Origin: CAYPHJ01 sp964410485
GTDB lineage: Bacteria > Desulfobacterota > Binatia > UBA9968
NCBI GenBank assembly: GCA_964410485.1
Contig: CAYPHJ010000118.1
Location: forward strand, 1-13,654
Length of the DNA stretch: 13,654 nt
Direction of reading: 5' to 3'
Part shown: piece after piece, positions 7,604 to 12,652 of the stretch
Numbering within the stretch: the first letter of the stretch is position 1
Layout of the letters: each line of letters opens with the position of its first letter
The notes under the pieces: model-generated
Told to the model about the DNA's origin: nothing
The model's input: only the letters and a program-made list of their open reading frames with translations
The model's database searches: none
Made by a program: the position numbers and the translations under genes

Positions 7604-8635
7604 TTAGACGTTTTGTCGGAAAAATTCAGAAGTTAATCTAAACTCAACCCCCCCCCTTGTCAAGGCGCTTACTTCGGGCAGTCTTTCGAGAATATCTATC
7701 ATTTCTTCTGCTCTCAGCGTCGTCAGGCACTGGCGATGCGTACAGTTTTTCATGACGCTCAGGGAACACGGGGAGCATTCAACTTTCCGGCTCACAACTG
7801 TCACGTGCCTCCCACGCGGAGCCCACTGCCGTATACTGGAAGGCCCAAATACCGTAACGGTAGCAACACCGAGAGCTGCTGCAAGATGAGCCATGCCGCT
7901 GTCGTTACCCAAGTAGAGACAGCACCGAATCAACAGGGCCGCAATTTCTCCTAAAGTTAGATTTCGAGCAACGACATTGCCGTCACTGAGGCAGCCCCAC
8001 GATCCCCGCTCCTCTTCAACGGGACCCAAGATCACAACCACAAGCCCGCCGGTCCGATGACGCCACCACTGAGCCACATCTCGAAAGTAAGAGACCGGCC
8101 AATTTTTCTCCCTCGCGCCGCTTCCTGGCGCCAGCGCCAAGACCGGCTTGTTTGCGAGCGCGTTTTGCTCCCAATAAGCATGACTCCAGACGATCAATTC
8201 CGTACGCGGAACAATTCTAGGCGTGGCTAAATTTCGCGGCGCCCCAAGGCAAGACAAGTAATAATCGATTTGATGGTTTTCAGTGTTATCGGGGCGCGCG
8301 GGATAAACGTACGCGCGCGGTCTGCAGAATTGAAGAAAGCGAACGAAATCCGCGTGGCCGCTTCCCGTCCATGAATAAATAGAGCTGTAACAGTCAAACA
8401 GGCGGATCAACTGTTTATCTTGTATCGCGCCGGGAACAAACAGCCGGTGGATCCCATAGCATTCAAGAGGCTGCGTCCTGACGCCAGCTGGGGTTAAATC
8501 AGTAAAGTCGCTTCGGGCAAGAAGATCGACCGAAAATTGGGCAGCCAAAAATTCCAGGGCGGGAAGAAAACAAATGAAATCCCCGAGCGCGCCAGGAAAA
8601 AGAACGAGCGTCCGGCGAGTCATGGACGCCAACAT
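7604..8635 (-). CDS. Glycosyltransferase family 9 (ADP-heptose:LPS heptosyltransferase-like)
   Basis: A 343-aa GT-B fold enzyme of the WaaC/WaaF/RfaF type, which transfers sugars to lipopolysaccharide core or other surface glycans on the cytoplasmic face. Seen: N-terminal LVLFPGALGDFICFLPALEFL at about 10-30, LALAPGSGAREKNWP at about 166-180, and the donor-binding GNDSGMAHLAAALGVATVTVFGPS at about 243-266. It ends with the family's cysteine cluster CSPC...C....C (287, 290, 298, 303). The last 14 or so residues follow a G9 homopolymer and do not look like family sequence. ATG 8635 and ATG 8623 (MTRRTLV) are both possible starts; neither has a strong ribosome binding site. The exact sugar and acceptor cannot be told, and no other core-LPS genes are in view. 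Confidence 0.9.
   Translation of the reverse strand: MLASMTRRTLVLFPGALGDFICFLPALEFLAAQFSVDLLARSDFTDLTPAGVRTQPLECYGIHRLFVPGAIQDKQLIRLFDCYSSIYSWTGSGHADFVRFLQFCRPRAYVYPARPDNTENHQIDYYLSCLGAPRNLATPRIVPRTELIVWSHAYWEQNALANKPVLALAPGSGAREKNWPVSYFRDVAQWWRHRTGGLVVVILGPVEEERGSWGCLSDGNVVARNLTLGEIAALLIRCCLYLGNDSGMAHLAAALGVATVTVFGPSSIRQWAPRGRHVTVVSRKVECSPCSLSVMKNCTHRQCLTTLRAEEMIDILERLPEVSALTRGGVEFRLTSEFFRQNV
7648..7656. repeat. C9/G9 homopolymer in the glycosyltransferase gene
   Basis: Nine consecutive C on the plus strand (nine G in the coding sense), spanning Arg-Gly-Gly-Val at residues about 327-330. It is the longest G/C homopolymer I noticed in the window and is prone to slippage, either biological or in sequencing. 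Confidence 0.9.
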
Positions 8636-8660
8636 CGGTTTTGCTCAGCTGTAAGTTTCA

Positions 8661-8689
8661 TTGACATTAAACTGGCAAAAATATAGCAT
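8661..8689 (+). promoter_or_regulatory. Sigma-70-type promoter for cysK-larE
   Basis: A consensus -35 box TTGACA at 8661-8666 is followed by a 17-nt spacer and TAGCAT at 8684-8689 (4/6 to TATAAT). Transcription would begin near 8696, leaving about 48 nt of leader before the GTG at 8744. The element lies in the 108-bp divergent spacer facing the glycosyltransferase gene. A TATATT on the opposite strand at 8680-8685 could serve as a -10 for that gene, but has only a poor -35 partner. Confidence 0.6.
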
Positions 8690-8743
8690 GCGTTTACAGT
8701 CGATTGAAATCTCGCCTATGGTATAAGAAAGACGAGTAAATCT

Positions 8744-9697
8744 GTGGCAAGTTTGAATGGTGCCCGATCCATTCTGGATCTTATCGGCTCCACTCCCGTT
8801 GTAAAATTAAGAAGTCTCCCGGGCAGGAATGACGCGGAGGTATGGGCGAAGATGGAGTCCTTTAATCCAGGAGGCTCAGTCAAAGATCGCATTTGCCTGA
8901 ACATGATCGAGACCGCCGAGCGGGAAGGAAAGCTGAAACCCGGTGACACCATTGTTGAGCCAACAAGCGGGAACACGGGAATCGGATTGGCATTAATCGC
9001 AGCCGTGAAGGGTTATCGACTGATCCTCACCATGCCTGATACAATGAGCGAAGAGCGGCGCAGTTTGCTCACGGCGTACGGGGCCCGGCTCATCTTGACT
9101 CCGGACACGAAAGGAATGGGCGGAGCAATTCACAAAGCTGAAGAGTTAATCGAGGAACACTCGGACTACTTCATGCCCCAGCAATTCAATAATCCGGCCA
9201 ATCCGGAAATGCATCGCCGGACCACCGCCCAGGAGCTTCTGAAGCAATTCAAAAGAATCGACGCCTTTGTGGCAGGGGTCGGCACGGGCGGAACCATTAC
9301 TGGAGTCGGTGAAGTTCTCAAGAAGAAAATGAAAGATGTTCGGGTTTGCGCTGTCGAGCCAGCGGCCTCGCCGGTCATTGCCGGCGGAGAGCCGGGTTAT
9401 CACAAGATTCAGGGAATCGGTGCAGGCTTCATACCTGCGGTTCTCAATCGCGACATCCTGGACGACGTCATAGGCGTAAGCGATCAAGATGCCGCGGCCT
9501 GCAGCCGACGGTTGGCGTCTGAGGAAGGCATTCTCGTAGGCATCTCCTCGGGAGCCGCCTGCTGCGCAGCGCTCAAGGTTGCCAAGACACTTGGCAAGGG
9601 TCACATCATCGTCACTGTGTTCGCTGACAAGGGCGAGCATTATTTGAGCACCGACTTATTCAACGATAAACGATGGACGCAAAATTCAATCAACTAA
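8744..9697 (+). CDS. cysK: Cysteine synthase (O-acetylserine sulfhydrylase)
   Basis: A PLP enzyme that replaces the acetyl group of O-acetylserine with sulfide to give cysteine, acting in the cytoplasm. The 317-aa length fits CysK. Seen: NPGGSVKDR with the PLP-binding Lys47, the substrate loop EPTSGNTG at about 72-79, the phosphate-binding GTGGT at 180-184, HKIQGIGAGFIP at about 220-231, and SSGAA at 268-272, where the serine contacts the pyridine nitrogen. CysK is favoured over CysM or cystathionine beta-synthase, although these cannot be fully separated by eye. The start is GTG at 8744 with an imperfect AGAAAGACGAG upstream. The last 8 or so codons overlap larE by 25 bp in another frame, and the family's usual ending (YLSTDLF) lies just before the overlap. 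Confidence 0.92.
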   Translation: MASLNGARSILDLIGSTPVVKLRSLPGRNDAEVWAKMESFNPGGSVKDRICLNMIETAEREGKLKPGDTIVEPTSGNTGIGLALIAAVKGYRLILTMPDTMSEERRSLLTAYGARLILTPDTKGMGGAIHKAEELIEEHSDYFMPQQFNNPANPEMHRRTTAQELLKQFKRIDAFVAGVGTGGTITGVGEVLKKKMKDVRVCAVEPAASPVIAGGEPGYHKIQGIGAGFIPAVLNRDILDDVIGVSDQDAAACSRRLASEEGILVGISSGAACCAALKVAKTLGKGHIIVTVFADKGEHYLSTDLFNDKRWTQNSIN

Positions 9698-10485
9698 AGA
9701 ACATACTGTCAGAATCGGAAAGTGTTTTGGTCGCCTTTTCAGCCGGGGTTGACTCCACGTTCTTGCTGAAAGTTGCTCACATGGTTCTCGGTGACCGGAC
9801 GATAGCTCTTACCGCGTCGTCCCCCACCGCACCTCCGGGGGAACTCAAAGCCGCCGAGGACTTTGCGAGCGATCTTGGATGTCGCCATATCGTGCTGGAA
9901 TCGCACGAGTTGGCCAATCCGTTATTTGCGACAAACCCAACGAATCGTTGCTTTTTCTGTAAGGATGAGCTGTATCGAATCTGCCGCAGGAAAGCGGACG
10001 AGTTGGGCATGCGAACCATTGTGGACGGTACGAACTTGGACGATTTAAAGGATCACCGTCCGGGTTTACAAGCCGCCGCGGAATGGGGCATTCGGCACCC
10101 ATTGGTGGAAGCCCGGCTGACCAAGGACGACATCCGACGTTACAGTCGTACACTCAACCTGCCCACGTGGGACAAGCCGTCGAGTCCATGCCTTTCCTCA
10201 CGGTTTCCCTACGGAACAGCAATCGATTTGGAACGATTAAAAAAAATCGCCGCCTGCGAGTCGTTCCTGAAAGAACTGCGGTTTCGAGAATTTCGCGTAC
10301 GCTATCACGGCGACCTCGCGCGCATCGAACTCTCTCAGAATGAGATGAATCGGCTGTTCGAAAAATCTCTACGCGACAGTGTCGTCGAAAAATTCAAACA
10401 GGTGGGCTTTAACTACGTCAGCCTCGATCTTCAGGGCTACCGCACTGGAAGCATGAATGAAGTGTTGTCGAAAAAAGCAGTCTAG
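9673..10485 (+). CDS. larE: LarE-type pyridinium bismononucleotide sulfurtransferase, three-cysteine type
   Basis: The family is known for ATP-dependent insertion of sulfur into the pyridinium-derived precursor of the nickel-pincer nucleotide (NPN) cofactor of lactate racemase and relatives. The 270-aa product has the PP-loop SAGVDS at 23-28, DGTNLDDLKDHRPGL at about 118-132, PCLSSRFPYG at 172-181 with Cys173 (equivalent to the sacrificial Cys176 of the Lactiplantibacillus enzyme) and, near the C-terminus, YVSLDLQGYRTGSMNEVL. It also has Cys93-x-x-Cys96 in NRCFFCK, where the Lactiplantibacillus protein, as I recall it, has no cysteines. Three-Cys LarE proteins have been reported to bind a [4Fe-4S] cluster and not to consume themselves. 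The ATG overlaps cysK by 25 bp. No larA, larB or larC is in view, so the substrate in this organism is unproven. Confidence 0.9.
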   Translation: MDAKFNQLKNILSESESVLVAFSAGVDSTFLLKVAHMVLGDRTIALTASSPTAPPGELKAAEDFASDLGCRHIVLESHELANPLFATNPTNRCFFCKDELYRICRRKADELGMRTIVDGTNLDDLKDHRPGLQAAAEWGIRHPLVEARLTKDDIRRYSRTLNLPTWDKPSSPCLSSRFPYGTAIDLERLKKIAACESFLKELRFREFRVRYHGDLARIELSQNEMNRLFEKSLRDSVVEKFKQVGFNYVSLDLQGYRTGSMNEVLSKKAV

Positions 10486-11180
10486 GTGGCCCTGGCCCCG
10501 GCAAGAAGAGCCTCGGCGATAACCAAGTCTTCCGGCGTCGTAATTTTGATATTCGTCCTGTCACCCTCGATCACGCAAACCATTTGATCCATCTGTTCTA
10601 CAAGTGTGGCGTCATCCGTGGCCTCGATCTTTTCACGCAACGCTCGAGCGTGAGCGGCGAGGATCAACTCCTTCCGAAATGCCTGTGGGGTATGGATCTC
10701 CCAGAGAGAGCTTCTAAAAGGCGTCCGCACCACCCGAAGCTCATGCGAAACGATCTTGATTGTGTCACGCACCGGAACACCGACAACGGCCGCACCGTTA
10801 GTCACTGCCGCATCCACGCACCGATCGATCAGTACAGGGGTGATAAAGGGGCGGGCGGCATCGTGGATGACGACGCAGTCGCACGGGGTATCGAGCTTTT
10901 CCAATCCATTCAAAACCGAAGCCTGCCGGGTCGGCCCGCCTCGTTGGATAGTCAATGGTTTTCCGCCCAAACTCAAATCCGCGCGCACCAAATCGGCGCA
11001 TTTTTCGAGTTCCGTGGCGGCAACGACCAGAACGATACTGTCGATCGTGCTAGCGAGGACAAACTTTTCCAGGGCCCGGAGAACGATAGGACGGCCGCCG
11101 ACCGAAATGTAACCCTTGGGAGTGGGCCCTCCCACTCGTCGACCTTCGCCTGCAGCCAAGACAATGGCGGTTACGTGCAC
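10482..11180 (-). CDS. ispD: 2-C-methyl-D-erythritol 4-phosphate cytidylyltransferase
   Basis: Third step of the MEP isoprenoid pathway: MEP plus CTP gives CDP-methylerythritol. The 232-aa product has a nucleotide-binding VLAAGEGRRVGG (7-18), PKG with Lys22 where most homologues have PKQ or PKA, QRGGPTRQASVLNGL at about 79-93, DAARPF at 107-112, TPQAF at about 164-168, TDD at about 188-190 and GDRTNIKITTPEDL at about 206-219. The essential Arg/Lys residues look present. The start is GTG 11180: no other start codon lies between it and the upstream stop, the conserved N-terminus begins immediately, and no Shine-Dalgarno sequence is visible. carD lies 83 bp upstream in the same direction; the carD-ispD pairing is known from other bacteria such as mycobacteria. 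The usual partner ispF is not here. Confidence 0.95.
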   Translation of the reverse strand: MHVTAIVLAAGEGRRVGGPTPKGYISVGGRPIVLRALEKFVLASTIDSIVLVVAATELEKCADLVRADLSLGGKPLTIQRGGPTRQASVLNGLEKLDTPCDCVVIHDAARPFITPVLIDRCVDAAVTNGAAVVGVPVRDTIKIVSHELRVVRTPFRSSLWEIHTPQAFRKELILAAHARALREKIEATDDATLVEQMDQMVCVIEGDRTNIKITTPEDLVIAEALLAGARAT

Positions 11181-11263
11181 GTGGAAATTAGGAGCAACAG
11201 AAGCGCTGGATTTCTAAGCAGTCTAAGATAGATCAATCCCTCCGAGCGAGGGCGGACGCTGAC

Positions 11264-11746
11264 CTAATGCGAAAAAATATGCCGCAGTTCCTCCATGATT
11301 TTTTCCTCGGAATGAGAACGCGCAATGGAAAGTTCTTTGACCAACAGATTGCGCGCCGTGTCCAGCATCTTTCTCTCGCCAAAAGAAAGCTCTTTATCGC
11401 CTTTCAAGACAAAGAGGTCGCGTAAAACTTTGGCAATTTCTAGAATAGAGCCGGTCTTGATTTTTTCCGTGTACTCGCGATAACGCCGGTTCCAAGTTTG
11501 CTGGTCTGTTTCAACTTTTTTCTGGCGCAAGACTTTGTAAACTTTTGAAACCATGGCGCGATCGATGATCTTTCTTAGCCCGACCGAGTCCACGTTATCA
11601 ACAGGAATCATGATTTTCATATCAGTCTCTAAAATGCGCAGCATGTAAAATCTCTTCTCGGTGCCGGAGATAACGTGGGTTCGAATCGACTCAATTTCGC
11701 CGACCCCGTGCGCTGGATACACGACCTTCTCGCCGACCTTAAACAT
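11264..11746 (-). CDS. carD: CarD/CdnL-family RNA polymerase-binding transcription regulator
   Basis: Family role: binds the RNA polymerase beta-subunit protrusion and stabilises open promoter complexes, especially at rRNA and other growth-related promoters. The 160-aa length equals that of stand-alone CarD/CdnL. Residues 1-60 form the Tudor-like interaction domain (MFKVGEKVVYPAHGVGEIESI). Residues from about 65 on form the helical DNA-contacting domain. Trp85 in TWNRRYREY occupies the position of the wedge tryptophan (Trp85 in Mycobacterium tuberculosis). KTGSILEIAKVLRDL and LSFGERKMLDTARNLLVKEL follow as in the family. ATG 11746 has an excellent AGGAGG about 5 nt upstream, so high expression is expected. 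The long leader in front carries promoter- and terminator-like signals. Confidence 0.96.
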   Translation of the reverse strand: MFKVGEKVVYPAHGVGEIESIRTHVISGTEKRFYMLRILETDMKIMIPVDNVDSVGLRKIIDRAMVSKVYKVLRQKKVETDQQTWNRRYREYTEKIKTGSILEIAKVLRDLFVLKGDKELSFGERKMLDTARNLLVKELSIARSHSEEKIMEELRHIFSH

Positions 11747-11804
11747 AGCGACCTCCTCGCGAACGATTGCTTGAAATTGTCCAAACTAGTGAACGTGTGT
11801 GAGC

Positions 11805-11832
11805 GTGATAACGGAATGGACTGATCTGTCGA
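11805..11832 (-). promoter_or_regulatory. Possible carD-proximal promoter
   Basis: On the minus strand, TCGACA (rc of 11827-11832, 5/6 to the -35 consensus), a 16-nt spacer and TATCAC (rc of 11805-11810, 4/6) would start transcription near 11798, about 50 nt before carD. It would bypass the hairpin further upstream. It is a consensus match only. Confidence 0.3.
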
Positions 11833-11938
11833 GAGTGAAAAAAGAGTGGACAGCGATGGGAGGGAACATTGGAAGATTGCGATCCGGTCACATTCTTTGT
11901 CGGCATTCAGAGTTCCGTCCCCCAAATCGGGGCCTAGT

Positions 11939-11973
11939 AAAAAAAATTAGCGGCCAACCACTACCGACCGCTA
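11939..11973 (-). terminator. Intrinsic terminator or attenuator hairpin upstream of carD
   Basis: On the minus strand, TAGCGG pairs with CCGCTA, and G-U wobbles extend the stem to about 11 bp with a 4-nt loop (11948-11973). It is followed by AA and eight T (11939-11946). It could end the rimI transcript, but it also lies only about 6-10 nt after the start site predicted from the promoter at 11986-12015. Confidence 0.7.
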
Positions 11974-11985
11974 TTGATGTTTTTC

Positions 11986-12015
11986 ACTATACACCAGACG
12001 AAATTGATACGTCAA
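11986..12015 (-). promoter_or_regulatory. Strong sigma-70-type promoter upstream of carD
   Basis: On the minus strand TTGACG (rc of 12010-12015, 5/6) and TATAGT (rc of 11986-11991, 5/6) are separated by 18 nt. Predicted transcription start is near 11979, directly in front of the hairpin and T8 tract. This is the best minus-strand promoter match I found in the spacer. Confidence 0.5.
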
Positions 12016-12040
12016 GGGCATCAGATAGTGCCACATAAAC

Positions 12041-12064
12041 ACTTATATAGCAGCTACTTATATA
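12041..12064. repeat. 9-bp direct repeat upstream of the carD-region promoter
   Basis: acttatata occurs at 12041-12049 and 12056-12064 with a 6-nt spacer gcagct, giving a 15-bp period. It lies about 25 bp upstream of the -35 box at 12010-12015, a position usual for an activator or UP-like element. The sequence is AT-rich, so chance occurrence is possible. Confidence 0.5.
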
Positions 12065-12120
12065 TTAAATATGAAACTAATGGATAAATACAGCCGATGG
12101 CTGGAAAAACGCTTCTGCGC

Positions 12121-12555
12121 TCAGGCATTCTCTGGGTGGATACGCAGGACCATAGTTAGCGCGTCTTCGCCATCATCGGAGTAATAGCCTTTGCGAAGAC
12201 CCGTCTCAACAAAGCCAATGGAGTGATATAGCTTTTGAGCTGCTACGTTAGACTTCCGAACCTCAAGCGTTACTTTCGTTGAGTTCAGACGCCGACCCTC
12301 GCTAATGACGTGTTCCAACAGGGCGCGTCCAATACCTCTGCGTCGAAAGCTGTTGTGAACCGCTACATTATGAATGTCGATGTGATCCGGCATCACCCAA
12401 AACAAAATATACCCGACAACGCGCTCTTTGATCTGAGCCAATACTGATCGGGCGCACTCCGCCTGAAGTTCCTGGAGGAAGAATCGCGTGCTCCAAGGAA
12501 AAGCAAAGGACATCCGTTCTATCGACAAAACCTGGTCGAGATCAGCAGGTGTCAT
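12121..12555 (-). CDS. rimI: RimI-type ribosomal protein S18 N-alpha-acetyltransferase (GNAT); start uncertain
   Basis: A GNAT enzyme that acetylates the N-terminal alanine of ribosomal protein S18. In the 144 aa from ATG 12555 there are IERMSFAFPWSTRFF at about 12-26, HIDIHNVAVHNSFRRRGIGRALL, whose Arg/Gly-rich part binds acetyl-CoA, and EVRKSNVAAQKLYHSIGFVETGLRKGYY near the end, the classical RimI pattern. The start is a problem. Codons just upstream of the ATG read ISFRPM, which matches the first beta strand of RimI proteins, yet no ATG, GTG or TTG lies in frame before the stop at 12679. ATT at 12570 is the only sensible rare start. GAGG is 17 nt from the ATG, too far for a normal ribosome binding site. 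A terminator lies just upstream. Confidence 0.9.
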   Translation of the reverse strand: MTPADLDQVLSIERMSFAFPWSTRFFLQELQAECARSVLAQIKERVVGYILFWVMPDHIDIHNVAVHNSFRRRGIGRALLEHVISEGRRLNSTKVTLEVRKSNVAAQKLYHSIGFVETGLRKGYYSDDGEDALTMVLRIHPENA

Positions 12556-12588
12556 CGGCCGAAACGAAATGACCTCATCTCTCGAAAC

Positions 12589-12624
12589 AAAAAAACCACA
12601 GGATGGACCGCTGCCCTGTGGTTT
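12589..12624 (-). terminator. Strong intrinsic terminator between the membrane-protein gene and rimI
   Basis: AAACCACAGG (rc of 12615-12624) pairs perfectly over 10 bp with CCTGTGGTTT (rc of 12593-12602) around a 12-nt loop, and the stem runs into seven T (12589-12595) on the minus strand. It begins 28 nt after the upstream stop codon and ends 33 nt before the rimI ATG. Confidence 0.88.
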
Positions 12625-12652
12625 CGTCGGAGAGAAGAACTTGATAAACTTC

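Larger units (their letters stand above)
11747..12120. other. Gene-free region between rimI and carD, rich in regulatory-type elements
   Basis: Three hundred and seventy-four bases without a believable gene or tRNA. Reading on the minus strand away from rimI it holds: a 5-bp hairpin (12091-12103), an AT-rich stretch with a 9-bp direct repeat (12041-12064), a strong promoter (11986-12015), a hairpin with T8 (11939-11973), a short CCCC/GGGG hairpin (about 11920-11932), a weaker promoter (11805-11832) and the carD ribosome binding site. A 79-codon plus-strand frame crossing it shows no recognisable protein character. Confidence 0.7.

Noticed and set aside
8704..8727. Second promoter TTGAAA ... 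TATAAG before cysK
   Set aside because: The spacer is only 12 nt, too short for a sigma-70 promoter; the TTGACA-17-TAGCAT element upstream is better.
9146..9640. A 164-codon minus-strand frame opposite cysK
   Set aside because: Fully inside cysK, with no ribosome binding site or recognisable domain.
10584..11231. A 215-codon plus-strand frame opposite ispD
   Set aside because: ispD is unambiguous on the other strand, and the antisense translation has no protein-family character.
11238..11252. CCCTC-CGAGC-GAGGG hairpin between carD and ispD
   Set aside because: Only a 5-bp stem, with no T-tract on the minus strand, so not a convincing terminator; chance is likely.
11915..11935. CCCC-AAATC-GGGG hairpin in the carD leader
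   Set aside because: Short stem with no U-tract; mentioned only as part of the leader and not called as an element.
11799..12038. A 79-codon plus-strand frame in the carD upstream region
   Set aside because: It crosses the promoter and terminator elements, has no good ribosome binding site and gives no recognisable protein.
12091..12103. CAGCC-GAT-GGCTG hairpin after the rimI stop
   Set aside because: A 5-bp stem without a following T-run. The hairpin with T8 at 11939-11973 is the better terminator candidate.
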